Below, piece after piece: positions 53,541-61,730 of a stretch of DNA of 64,000 bases. A model generated the notes under the pieces. It searched no databases. It was not told the origin of the DNA and saw only the letters and a list, made by a program, of their open reading frames with translations. Each line of letters opens with the position of its first letter. Position 1 is the first letter of the stretch. A program made the translations under genes and the position numbers. The DNA is from Pelagihabitans sp963760375 (lineage in GTDB: Bacteria > Bacteroidota > Bacteroidia > Flavobacteriales > Flavobacteriaceae): positions 1 through 64,000 of the forward strand of contig CAVXCS010000007.1 in NCBI GenBank assembly GCA_963760375.1, written 5' to 3'.

Positions 53541-54458
53541 TCAATAATTGGCGATCCAGTCAAAATGAGATTTTATGATAGCTTGTTTCTCTTCGGTCAG
53601 GTACTCAAGGAATGCTTTCGCTGCGGGGGATAATTTTTTGGTTCGCAACCAGATCAGGTTCCAGGTCGTGCTTATGGGAAGACCGGGCATCGGTATGATT
53701 TGAAGATCCCCATTCTTTAGCTCGTTCTTGATTCCTATCAAGGGCGTGATGGAATAACCAAGTCCGGCTATCACTGCCTGCTTTACAGCCTCATTCGAGG
53801 TCAGTTCTATCTTCTTCTTAATCGGTATCCTCAATTTCGATACAAACTTTTCCATGGCAAGTCGGGTAGCGGACCCTTGCTCCCTATAAATTAAAGTTAT
53901 TTTGCCCAAAGCCTTTTTTTGCACTTCTCCTTTCGGAGCTTTTTTACCTCCGACCAAAAACAATTTGTTTTCCATCAATGCCACACTATTGATTTTAAGT
54001 TTTTTGGGCAATACCGACACCAAGGCAAAATCAACTTCATTCCTTTCCAGGCTTTTGACCACTTTCGATTTGTTCGTGACATCCATCACCAGCTCCACGC
54101 CTTTATGGTTACCTATAAAATCGGTTAAAAAAAAAGGCATCACATATTTCCCCGTGGAAACTACGGAGAGGGTGAGCCTTCCGGCAAGTTCCCCTTGATA
54201 GGACAGTGTTTTGTAATTGATCGCATATACTTCATTCAAAATCTTCTCCGCCGCAATCGCGATTTCCTTGCCGAAATCGGTGACGAATAATTGCCGCCCC
54301 ACCACTTCGGTCAAAGGAATGGGAAACTGATCTTGAAAATTTTTGAGCTGTATCGATACCGCGGGCTGGGTCAAAAACAGCTCCTCAGCGGCCTTTGTAA
54401 TGCTCTGTTTTTGGGCGATCTTAAGAAAGATCTGTAGTTGATGTAAAGTATAATGCAT
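53541..54458 (-). CDS. LysR-family transcriptional regulator
   Basis: A 305-aa LysR regulator. The N-terminal winged helix (HQLQIFLKIAQKQSITKAA, then LFLTQPAVSIQLKNFQ) is followed by a periplasmic-binding-protein-like effector domain (~90-300). CbbR/CmpR-type regulators of carbon fixation and bicarbonate uptake belong to this family. It is divergent from icd with 87 bp between starts, the usual arrangement for a regulator of the neighbouring operon. Confidence 0.9.
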   Translation of the reverse strand: MHYTLHQLQIFLKIAQKQSITKAAEELFLTQPAVSIQLKNFQDQFPIPLTEVVGRQLFVTDFGKEIAIAAEKILNEVYAINYKTLSYQGELAGRLTLSVVSTGKYVMPFFLTDFIGNHKGVELVMDVTNKSKVVKSLERNEVDFALVSVLPKKLKINSVALMENKLFLVGGKKAPKGEVQKKALGKITLIYREQGSATRLAMEKFVSKLRIPIKKKIELTSNEAVKQAVIAGLGYSITPLIGIKNELKNGDLQIIPMPGLPISTTWNLIWLRTKKLSPAAKAFLEYLTEEKQAIIKSHFDWIANY

Positions 54459-54460
54459 TA

Positions 54461-54487
54461 ATTTATTTTATGTAAACCATAATAAAT
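54461..54487. promoter_or_regulatory. LysR-type inverted repeat between LysR gene and icd
   Basis: A dyad with arms ATTTATT (54461-54467) and AATAAAT (54481-54487). Inside is TATG-N5-CATA (54469-54481), which fits the T-N11-A consensus of LysR boxes. It lies 3 bp upstream of the LysR start and about 59 bp before icd. Confidence 0.55.
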
Positions 54488-54545
54488 ATATATAAAAATA
54501 AATGAACAAAACATTTGATCTTTGCCTCGAATTTAAAAAAAACAC

Positions 54546-55979
54546 ATGAACACCATTACGATTGCCAAGGGGGATGGTATAGGTCCAGAAATCATGGAGG
54601 CCACACTGAAGGTCATCATGGCCGCCGGAGCCCAGTTAAATATTGAGGAAATCGAAGTCGGGGAAAAGGTATACCTGGCCGGAAACACTGCAGGTATTTC
54701 AGCTTCGAGCTGGGATTCGATTCGAAAGAACAAAGTATTCTTAAAAGCGCCGATAACAACGCCGCAAGGTGGTGGTTACAAAAGCCTGAACGTCACCACA
54801 AGAAAATTCTTGGGCCTGTATGCCAACGTGAGGCCCTGCAAAAGCATGCATCCCTTTGTGAGCACCAAGCATCCCGAGATGGACTTGGTCATCATCAGGG
54901 AAAATGAGGAAGACCTATATGCGGGCATCGAGCACCAACAGACCGATGAAGTGGTACAGTGTTTAAAATTGATCAGCAGACCGGGCTGTGAAAAAATCGT
55001 GAGATATGCTTTTGAATATGCCAAAAAGCACAATCGAAAAAAGGTCACTTGTTTTACAAAAGACAACATCATGAAGCAGACCGACGGTCTTTTTCATACT
55101 GTTTTCAACGAAATCGCATTGGAATATCCCGACATCGCAAACGAACATTGGATCATCGATATCGGGGCGGCAAAAATGGCTGATACCCCAGAGGTCTTCG
55201 ACGTGATCGTCATGCCCAACCTATACGGTGATATCCTTTCCGATGTTGCCGCCCAGATAACGGGATCGGTGGGCTTGGCAGGATCTGCCAACATCGGGGA
55301 GGAATGTGCCATGTTCGAAGCCATACATGGGTCGGCACCACGGCGCGCGGGACAAAACCTTGCAAACCCTTCCGGATTACTGCAAGGTGCCATCATGATG
55401 CTGAACCATCTTGGGCAATCCCAAGTGGCCGAGAAAGTACAGAATGCTTGGTTAAGGACCATGGAAGAAGGCATCCATACCTATGATGTTTTCAAACAGG
55501 GCATCAGCAATAAAAAGGTCGGGACACAAGAGTTTGCCCAAGCCGTTATCGATAACTTGGGCATGGAGCCCAACATCCTTAGAAAAGTCACCTACCTGCA
55601 AGATAGTCCGTTAAAACTTCCGAAATACACCCGGAAACCGGCCGCAAAAAAAGAACTTCTGGGTATCGACCTGTTCGCCCATTGGCGGGGCCATCGGGCA
55701 GAGGAATTGGCAGTACATCTCCAAACATTGAAAAGTGAGGCCCTCGAACTCACCATGATCACCAACAGGGGCATCAAAGTATGGCCCAATGGTTTCGAAG
55801 AGACCTTTTGCACGGACCATTGGCGCTGTCGATTCAGTGCGAAAAACGGAAGCATATCACAAGAACACCTGCTTGGAATTTTGTCGGAGGCACATAAGAA
55901 TGGCATCGAAGTGATCAAAACTGAAAACTTGTATGCCTTCGAGGGCCAGCCAGCTTTTTCGTTGGGACAAGGTCAATAA
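54546..55979 (+). CDS. icd: NADP-dependent isocitrate dehydrogenase, Thermus type with C-terminal extra domain
   Basis: A 477-aa isocitrate/isopropylmalate dehydrogenase-family enzyme: KGDGIGPEIM at the N-terminus, IRENEEDLYAGIEH (~118), KDNIMKQTDG (~175) and the metal-binding NLYGDILSDVAAQ (~225). After ~335 residues there is an additional ~140-aa domain (LLGIDLFAHWRGHRAEELA) as in Thermus thermophilus IDH. It decarboxylates isocitrate to 2-oxoglutarate, or the reverse at high CO2. It is the first gene of the + strand run that ends with SbtA. Confidence 0.92.
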   Translation: MNTITIAKGDGIGPEIMEATLKVIMAAGAQLNIEEIEVGEKVYLAGNTAGISASSWDSIRKNKVFLKAPITTPQGGGYKSLNVTTRKFLGLYANVRPCKSMHPFVSTKHPEMDLVIIRENEEDLYAGIEHQQTDEVVQCLKLISRPGCEKIVRYAFEYAKKHNRKKVTCFTKDNIMKQTDGLFHTVFNEIALEYPDIANEHWIIDIGAAKMADTPEVFDVIVMPNLYGDILSDVAAQITGSVGLAGSANIGEECAMFEAIHGSAPRRAGQNLANPSGLLQGAIMMLNHLGQSQVAEKVQNAWLRTMEEGIHTYDVFKQGISNKKVGTQEFAQAVIDNLGMEPNILRKVTYLQDSPLKLPKYTRKPAAKKELLGIDLFAHWRGHRAEELAVHLQTLKSEALELTMITNRGIKVWPNGFEETFCTDHWRCRFSAKNGSISQEHLLGILSEAHKNGIEVIKTENLYAFEGQPAFSLGQGQ

Positions 55980-55992
55980 AAAAACCCTAAAA

Positions 55993-56166
55993 ATGAGAAA
56001 TATGAATCCCACCACAACACGACTGGCCCTCGGGCTTACCCTTACGGCCATAACAGTTTGCATAGCCTACTCAATCGCCCACGAGAATATTTTTGTAGAT
56101 CGCCTGTTGGTTTCCACTTCCATACTGTCTTTCATCATCCTCATTCGAAGTCTGGAAAAAAAATGA
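55993..56166 (+). CDS. Tiny two-helix membrane protein
   Basis: Not recognised. 57 aa from the ATG at 55993, 13 bp after icd. Two hydrophobic helices (LALGLTLTAITVCIAYSIA and LLVSTSILSFIILI) with a short polar loop (HENIFVDR) and a basic tail. The position inside the icd-SbtA run suggests an accessory membrane peptide. Size alone makes it uncertain, but placement and composition support a real gene. Confidence 0.55.
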   Translation: MRNMNPTTTRLALGLTLTAITVCIAYSIAHENIFVDRLLVSTSILSFIILIRSLEKK

Positions 56167-56253
56167 ATTCAAAACCATCGGGGTTTGCCTATGCAATACC
56201 TCTTTTTACAAAGCATTAGAAACAATTAAATAAATCCATAAACTACATTAAAA

Positions 56254-56550
56254 ATGAAGACACAAACCAAATTAGATGTAAAACTGGTGGAAGGTACTTT
56301 TACACCAGCTGATGCCGCTGACGTTTTGTTCACCTTGATCGGGGACAAAATAAAATTTCATAACCTTCAAATATTAAGTCTCCAGGAAAGGTTTGGGGAA
56401 ACGACAATAAACTCCGAAAAACGGGTTAAAGAATTGAAAGAAGCAAAAAATAGGGTCAAGGAATTGGTAATCCATGCCAGGAACGAAGGCTGTGACCTAA
56501 GAATCAGCGGAGCCATTGAAATCACCATACTCGAGAACGATTCATTGTAA
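56254..56550 (+). CDS. Small cytosolic protein of unknown function
   Basis: Not recognised. 98 aa without a signal. It begins with a strand (KLDVKLVEGTFTPADAADVLFTL), continues through a charged helix (NSEKRVKELKEAKNRVKELVIHA) and ends with strand-like GCDLRISGAIEITIL. The alternation suggests a compact alpha/beta fold. It sits 46 bp before sbtA and 87 bp after the tiny membrane protein, all on the same strand. Confidence 0.6.
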   Translation: MKTQTKLDVKLVEGTFTPADAADVLFTLIGDKIKFHNLQILSLQERFGETTINSEKRVKELKEAKNRVKELVIHARNEGCDLRISGAIEITILENDSL

Positions 56551-56596
56551 AGGTCGGTGCTAAGCAAACGGGGCAATCCCCAACTCAAATTCTGAT

Positions 56597-57559
56597 ATGG
56601 ATATACATCTGTTGGTTGACAACCTCACCAACCCGGCACTGCTATTTTTCTTTTTGGGCATTTTGGCGGTACAACTGAAAAGCGACCTTGAAATACCCCC
56701 CAATTCATCCAAATTCATTTCCTTGTACCTTTTGCTTTCAATCGGCTTCAAAGGGGGGCAGGAATTATCGCACAGTCCGTTGACCATGGAAATCATCTGG
56801 TCGCTTTTGTTCGGGATATTCCTTGCCTTGATCGTTCCGCTGTATTCCTACTTCATACTCCGTAGAAAGTTCAGTGTATCCAATTCGGGAGCCATTGCAG
56901 CAGCATATGGATCGGTAAGTGCGGTCACCTTCGTGACCGCCATATCCTTTTTGGAACTTGAAAAAATTGATTTTGGCGGTCACATGGTCGCGGTAATGGC
57001 CTTGATGGAGGCGCCTTCGATCATCGTTGGCGTGCTCCTGATTTCGATTTTCAATGATGACCGAGGTTCAAAAATCCCAATGGGCAAAGTGATTCGTCAT
57101 TCGGTGACCAATGGCAGCGTACTCTTGATATTGGGAAGCCTTATGGTGGGTTTATTGGCCAGCGAACAACAGGCTGAGGGCATCAAACCGTTCACAACCG
57201 ATATCTTTAAAGGATTTTTGGCGGTTTTTCTGCTCGACATGGGCATTACAAGTGGCAAGAAACTATCTTCATTCCTTAAAAAAGGATGGTTCGCCTTCCT
57301 CTTCGCCCTCATAGTTCCCGTAATCAACGGTTGCACCGTGGCCATTTTGAGCGGCAGCTTTACGCATAGCGTGGGCAATCGCTTCCTATTTGCCATCTTA
57401 GCGGCAAGTGCCTCCTATATCGCGGTTCCGGCCGCTATGCGCCTGGCGGCCCCGAAGGCAAATCCCAGTCTTTATCTGCCAATGGCCTTGGCCATTACCT
57501 TCCCATTCAATATCACTTTGGGGATGCCCCTGTATCTTTATACCATACAATCATTTTAA
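56597..57559 (+). CDS. sbtA: Sodium-dependent bicarbonate transporter homologue (SbtA family)
   Basis: A 320-aa inner-membrane protein with about ten helices in two related halves and the family-specific stretches FKGGQEL (~54), SAVTFVTAISFLE, GHMVAVMALMEAPSIIVG (~135) and FLLDMGITSG (~213). Cyanobacterial SbtA takes up HCO3- with Na+ and is controlled by the PII-like SbtB. Bicarbonate as substrate here is inferred from the family. Last gene of the icd run; a PII/CutA-like gene lies just beyond the LysR gene. Confidence 0.88.
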   Translation: MDIHLLVDNLTNPALLFFFLGILAVQLKSDLEIPPNSSKFISLYLLLSIGFKGGQELSHSPLTMEIIWSLLFGIFLALIVPLYSYFILRRKFSVSNSGAIAAAYGSVSAVTFVTAISFLELEKIDFGGHMVAVMALMEAPSIIVGVLLISIFNDDRGSKIPMGKVIRHSVTNGSVLLILGSLMVGLLASEQQAEGIKPFTTDIFKGFLAVFLLDMGITSGKKLSSFLKKGWFAFLFALIVPVINGCTVAILSGSFTHSVGNRFLFAILAASASYIAVPAAMRLAAPKANPSLYLPMALAITFPFNITLGMPLYLYTIQSF

Positions 57560-57569
57560 ATAATAGTCC

Positions 57570-57577
57570 TAACTTTA
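57570..57577 (+). promoter_or_regulatory. -7-like promoter element for tag
   Basis: TAACTTTA, one base off TAnnTTTG, 18 bp before the tag ATG at 57596. Confidence 0.4.
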
Positions 57578-57595
57578 TGTCCCAAACATGGGCAT

Positions 57596-58159
57596 ATGGA
57601 AAAACACAGATGCGGTTGGTGCAAGGGGGATGCCCTTTATGAGGCCTATCACGATTTGGAGTGGGGCGTACCTGTAAAAGATGATGCCACCTTGTTTGAA
57701 TTTTTAATATTGGAAACCTTTCAGGCCGGCCTGAGTTGGATCACGATATTAAGGAAACGGGAAAACTTCAGAAAAGCTTTCGATCGCTTTGATTACCGAA
57801 AAATTGCCCGTTATGACCAAGCCAAGGTAGATGCCCTTTTACAAAACTCCGGAATAATCAGGAATAGGTTAAAGATCAAGGCGACCATTTCCAATGCAAG
57901 GGAATTTATGAAGGTACAAGACGAATTTGGTAGTTTTAGCCGTTATATCTGGGATTTTGTAAATGACCGTCCCATCAAGAATTCCTTGGAAAATTACAAA
58001 TTGGCCCCCGCAACGACCGCCGTGTCCGACATGCTGAGCAAAGACCTGAAGAAGCGCGGTTTTAAATTTGTCGGCAGTACCGTGGTATATGCTCATATGC
58101 AGGCGACCGGGATGGTGAACGATCATGAAATACACTGTTTTAGATATGGGGAAGTATAG
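57596..58159 (+). CDS. tag: DNA-3-methyladenine glycosylase I
   Basis: A 187-aa constitutive 3-methyladenine glycosylase of the HhH family. It opens with the zinc-binding RCGWCKGD, YHDLEWGVP (~18) and FEFLILETFQAGLSWITIL; the distal zinc ligands are in HMQATGMVNDHEIHC near the C-terminus. It excises 3-methyladenine from alkylated DNA. Its 3' end overlaps the next gene by 14 bp. Confidence 0.95.
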   Translation: MEKHRCGWCKGDALYEAYHDLEWGVPVKDDATLFEFLILETFQAGLSWITILRKRENFRKAFDRFDYRKIARYDQAKVDALLQNSGIIRNRLKIKATISNAREFMKVQDEFGSFSRYIWDFVNDRPIKNSLENYKLAPATTAVSDMLSKDLKKRGFKFVGSTVVYAHMQATGMVNDHEIHCFRYGEV

Positions 58160-58730
58160 CTTTGTTTTGCTGTTTGCACTGATGTGTTTTTCGGAGGCTT
58201 TGGCCCAAAACAAAAGGGAGCGGGAGTTCCGTATTTTAAAAAAACAGTTTCCGGAAGTGGCATTGCAATTTCTTTCCTCAAAGCTGGAGGGGGCTAAAAG
58301 AATCCGTTTCTACAAAGAGATAGACAGTGCAAAAATCAGTTTTGAGGCCAAATTCAAAAAGCAACGGCTGAATTACAGTATTGAATTTGACAAAGATGGG
58401 CAACTTGAGGATATCGAAATAGAAATAAAACCGATTGATCTGCCTAGCGAGAGTTGGCAGAACATTCAAGACTATATCGCAAGCAACTTTAAAAAAGCGA
58501 AGGTGCGCAAAATACAGCAACAATACTTGGCCACTTCGGGAGAATCGACCGAGACGACGCTCAAAAATGCCTTTCAAAATCTCTTGTTGCCATCGGTCAA
58601 TTACGAATTGATCGTTTCCGGAAAAAGGGAAAAAGCCCACGAACAGTTTGAAATTCTTTTTGATGCCAACGGCATATTCAAAAATATTCGCAAATCGTTG
58701 CCGCCCAATTATGACCACGTGCTCTATTAA
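58146..58730 (+). CDS. Secreted PepSY-like protein of unknown function
   Basis: A 194-aa protein from the ATG at 58146, chosen because it gives a clean signal peptide (MGKYSFVLLFALMCFSEALAQ); an in-frame ATG at 58125 adds seven residues. The body has two repeats of the type FPEVALQFLSSKLEGAKRI.FYKEID, then strand-rich YSIEFDKDGQLEDIEIEI, resembling the PepSY-like/beta-lactamase-inhibitor-protein fold. It overlaps both its neighbours, so it is probably translated from the tag transcript. Confidence 0.7.
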   Translation: MGKYSFVLLFALMCFSEALAQNKREREFRILKKQFPEVALQFLSSKLEGAKRIRFYKEIDSAKISFEAKFKKQRLNYSIEFDKDGQLEDIEIEIKPIDLPSESWQNIQDYIASNFKKAKVRKIQQQYLATSGESTETTLKNAFQNLLLPSVNYELIVSGKREKAHEQFEILFDANGIFKNIRKSLPPNYDHVLY

Positions 58731-59400
58731 ATTCTTTCTCGTTACAATTTGCCTTGGCGGTTTTAATATCCTTTTTGCCCAAAATGATATAACCGTATAC
58801 CTTCAACCCGAACTTTCCTTAAGTTACAAGGTGAAGGAGGGGTATTCCCATTTCCATTCCCTTCAAATACGCAACTATGGATATAGGGACAATGAAGTTC
58901 AATTAAAGACCAGGCAAATCGATTTGGTCCATTTCTCCAATTGGAAATTAAACCTCAACCAAAGTCTGGCATTGGGCATTCAATATAGATTCAGGGAAGT
59001 TTTTGAACCGGAAAGCGAGAATGAACTCCGCCTTGTGCAACAATACAACGTATCGGCACAAAAAGGGATCATGCGTTTTGGTCATCGTTTCCGGGCCGAA
59101 CAACGTATCTCCCCCTCCTTGACCCGGCATAGGTTTCGATACAGATTTGCCATTGATCTCCCCCTGAATGGTGAGAAATTGGATGTTGGGGAAGCTTATT
59201 TGGTAGCTTCTACGGAAGCGCTCCATACATCTTCCAAGGGCAGGGCCCCTTCCATTGACCAGCGATTGACAAGTTTTATCGGTTGGCAGATCAGCCCGGA
59301 AGCCAAATGGCAAGTTGGGGTGGAATATAGGGCGGAAGATTATTTCAAGGATACCGAGACCATTCTTTTTTTACTGAGCTCCTTGGTTTTCAGCCTTTAA
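58711..59400 (+). CDS. DUF2490 outer-membrane-type protein
   Basis: A 229-aa protein from the ATG at 58711 (MTTCSIKFFLVTICLGGFNILFAQ signal). The longer open frame from 58648 lies inside the previous gene and lacks a usable signal at its start. The mature part is a series of amphipathic beta strands with DUF2490 features (LKTRQIDLVHFSNWKLNLNQ, MRFGHRFRAEQR, HRFRYRF, VEYRAEDYF) and ends in a hydrophobic SLVFSL, as expected of a small barrel. Function unknown. Its last 30 bp overlap the convergent aat gene. Confidence 0.8.
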   Translation: MTTCSIKFFLVTICLGGFNILFAQNDITVYLQPELSLSYKVKEGYSHFHSLQIRNYGYRDNEVQLKTRQIDLVHFSNWKLNLNQSLALGIQYRFREVFEPESENELRLVQQYNVSAQKGIMRFGHRFRAEQRISPSLTRHRFRYRFAIDLPLNGEKLDVGEAYLVASTEALHTSSKGRAPSIDQRLTSFIGWQISPEAKWQVGVEYRAEDYFKDTETILFLLSSLVFSL

Positions 59401-60105
59401 CATCCCTATAAATTCGGATCTGGGGATTTCTTCGGCGCCCATACTGGCCAGATGGGGCGTATACAATTGACAATCGATCAATCGGTAGTCCTTTTTTTCA
59501 AGCTCAGTGGCCAAGCTGATAAATGCGAATTTGGAAGCGTTCGGCACCGTACTGAACATACTTTCCCCGCAAAAGATATGCCCGAGATCCACCCCGTATA
59601 AACCCCCTACCAGCAGACCATTTTGCCAAACTTCATAGGAATGCGCGAAACCCAGCTTGTGCAAACCGCGATAGGCCTTCTGCATCTCGGGCGTGATCCA
59701 GGTCCCTTCCTGTCCTTCCCTTGGCACCTTGGCGCATCCTTCGAGTACTTTTTCGAAACATGTGTTTTTTGTGAGGACAAAATTGTTATCGCGAATGACC
59801 TTTCGCATGCTTTTTGAGACCTTGATCTTTTTGGGGAACAATACCATTCTCGGATTGGGGCTCCACCAAAGGATCAGTGAATCCTGGTTGAACCAAGGGA
59901 AGATTCCACTCCGATAGGCCAGTATCAGCCTATTGGGCGACAGGTCACCGCCCACTGCCAAAAGACCCTCTGAATTGGCACTTTCAACATGGGGAAATTC
60001 AAGCCGGTCTGTTAGGAAAAAAAGGGGATGTTTTCGGCTGTAATTGTTCAAGACCCTAACTTTTAAAACAACGAACAATACTTTCCCGGACAGATGAAAA
60101 ACCAC
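59371..60105 (-). CDS. aat: Leucyl/phenylalanyl-tRNA-protein transferase
   Basis: Adds Leu or Phe to N-terminal Arg/Lys of proteins as an N-degron for ClpAP. The family core is complete: FFLTDRLEFPHVESANSEG, LAVGGDLSP, LAYRSGIFPWF, WWSPNPRMVL, SYEVWQNGLLVGGLYGV, FCGESMF and DCQLYTPHLASMGA. The frame from the ATG at 60105 (244 aa) carries about 28 residues ahead of the usual start; a downstream TTG or GTG may be the real start, as no later ATG precedes the core. Confidence 0.9.
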   Translation of the reverse strand: MVFHLSGKVLFVVLKVRVLNNYSRKHPLFFLTDRLEFPHVESANSEGLLAVGGDLSPNRLILAYRSGIFPWFNQDSLILWWSPNPRMVLFPKKIKVSKSMRKVIRDNNFVLTKNTCFEKVLEGCAKVPREGQEGTWITPEMQKAYRGLHKLGFAHSYEVWQNGLLVGGLYGVDLGHIFCGESMFSTVPNASKFAFISLATELEKKDYRLIDCQLYTPHLASMGAEEIPRSEFIGMLKAENQGAQ

Positions 60106-60140
60106 TTATCCGCCATGGTCCGCTAATGAAAAAAAGTAGC

Positions 60141-60518
60141 TTAAAATGGCAAATCGTCGTGATCTTCCTCATTGATGTTGTCGGCTGGCTCAAAGGCCTC
60201 CATTGGAGGTACCGGCGGCATATTTGATTGGCCTCCTTCCGACTGAAGGTTTTCTATGCGCCATCCTTGAATCGAATTGAAATATTTGACCTCGCCCTGT
60301 GGACTCGTCCATTCCCTGCCGCGCAAATTGATGCTGATCTTTACAGCTTGGCCCACTTGAAAATTATTCAATAGGTCGGTCTTGTCTTGAGTGAACTCGA
60401 CCAGAATATGCTGTGGATATTGTTCTTCGGTGGTCACTACCACTTCCCGCTTCCTGAAACCCCCGCTACCAACGGTTTTGGTTTCCCCCAATACTTTGAT
60501 TTTTCCTTGTATTTCCAT
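60141..60518 (-). CDS. DUF3127 protein with SSB-like acidic tail
   Basis: A 125-aa protein. An OB-like DUF3127 domain (~1-85: MEIQGKIKVLGETKTV, FRKREVVVTTEEQYPQHI, ISINLRGREWTSPQGEVKYFNS) is followed by a disordered linker and the C-terminal tip EEDHDDLPF, which resembles the DDxPF tip of single-stranded-DNA-binding proteins. This suggests a nucleic-acid role through partner-binding. It is encoded 35 bp upstream of aat on the same strand. The 204 bp to the flavin reductase gene hold nothing recognised. Confidence 0.87.
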   Translation of the reverse strand: MEIQGKIKVLGETKTVGSGGFRKREVVVTTEEQYPQHILVEFTQDKTDLLNNFQVGQAVKISINLRGREWTSPQGEVKYFNSIQGWRIENLQSEGGQSNMPPVPPMEAFEPADNINEEDHDDLPF

Positions 60519-60722
60519 TTCCTAAGATTTTTAGGTATTCAACATTTAAAGTTTTTAAAAATAAGGTTAATAGGAATATCCTCCTAACAAAACCCTAGCA
60601 AGTTATCAAGCACTTATATGAGATGGAACAGCTTGTGGATGGCGTTAAAGCCATCAAGGTTTTGAAGTATCGATCGAGATTGTGCCCTCTTCTCAAAGTG
60701 AAATCTCGAAGCGAGTCCCAAT

Positions 60723-61625
60723 TTAAGGATGTGTTGGAAAATGTATATGGGCCAGCAACAGTTTCCAAGCAGTGGACAGGTCGTTTTTTTGAATGTATTC
60801 TTGCGCCATCCGATGTATTTCAATTGCATCCCCCCCGCTCAAAACCGATCTGGCCTCGATATGCGAGGCTATAAAATCGGCCACTTCCTTTTGGGAAGGA
60901 ATTTTTTCCACATTGCCCAGCATCCCCAGGTCATTGCCGGTGAGTACCTGGCTCGATCTTATGGGTTCGGGAATGGCATCTACCCCTATGCCCAAGGAAG
61001 ACAAGGGTTTGGGCACTTCAAAAAGTCCCATGTTCGCCCTGGTGTACCAATTGCCCCCCATCCGTGCAACCTGGTCGATCTTGTAGGGGTCGATATTGCC
61101 GTTATCATCGAGCACAGTTGGCGAAATATGCATTTTCAGGACTTCCGAAAATATGAGGTTCCCTGCGCCTCCTTGTGTCCCAAGTGCTTCAATCTTGGTT
61201 ACCTTGCATTCGAACTGCACAGGGGACTCAGCCACCCTAAAAGGCTTAACGAGGTCTGATTTGACCATGGTGAGCCCGGCCTTTTTAAACTCGTTTTCCC
61301 CTTTCGGATATTCCGTACTGGCCAAGGACATCTGTTGCACCATATCGAAATTCACGATATTGATCACTACTTCCATGGTCTGCCGAGCATTCTCCAAGGT
61401 ATGCTTGGTGGTATTGTCGCGCACCCTGCGGGACGGGGAAAATATCAATATGGGCGGGTTGCTGCTGAACACATTGAAAAAACTGAAAGGCGATAAATTA
61501 GGCTTGCCATGCAGATCCAACGTGCTGGCAAAAGCGATCGGCCTGGGCCCCACAGCCCCCAAAAGGTAGGCGTGCATCTTTGCGCTTGACAAGTCTGAAG
61601 ATACGACGGAAATCATTTCTTTCAT
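60723..61625 (-). CDS. Flavin-reductase-like FMN-binding protein
   Basis: A 300-aa flavin reductase-like split-barrel protein. The FMN-binding N-terminal part reads LLGAVGPRPIAFASTLD, NLSPFSFFNVFSSNPP and RRVRDNTTKHTLENA. The ATG at 61625 is chosen over 61682 because it follows the promoter. Beyond the usual ~200-aa domain there is a C-terminal ~100-aa tail seen in Bacteroidota members. Function unknown; redox chemistry is likely. Confidence 0.87.
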   Translation of the reverse strand: MKEMISVVSSDLSSAKMHAYLLGAVGPRPIAFASTLDLHGKPNLSPFSFFNVFSSNPPILIFSPSRRVRDNTTKHTLENARQTMEVVINIVNFDMVQQMSLASTEYPKGENEFKKAGLTMVKSDLVKPFRVAESPVQFECKVTKIEALGTQGGAGNLIFSEVLKMHISPTVLDDNGNIDPYKIDQVARMGGNWYTRANMGLFEVPKPLSSLGIGVDAIPEPIRSSQVLTGNDLGMLGNVEKIPSQKEVADFIASHIEARSVLSGGDAIEIHRMAQEYIQKNDLSTAWKLLLAHIHFPTHP

Positions 61626-61632
61626 CACTGCG

Positions 61633-61640
61633 CAAAGGTA
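61633..61640 (-). promoter_or_regulatory. -7 promoter element for the flavin reductase gene
   Basis: On the minus strand this reads TACCTTTG, a match to TAnnTTTG, 7 bp before the ATG at 61625. The message would be nearly leaderless. Confidence 0.45.
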
Positions 61641-61704
61641 TGAAATTTGACAGGCAATAAATCGTGCAGAAATCCAACACAAACGATTTTAGGCCTTTTT
61701 GCGT

Positions 61705-61712
61705 TATCTTTG
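61705..61712 (+). promoter_or_regulatory. -7 promoter element for the histidine kinase gene
   Basis: TATCTTTG, a perfect TAnnTTTG, 18 bp before the kinase start at 61731. Confidence 0.5.
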
Positions 61713-61730
61713 ATATAAGACAACCAATGG

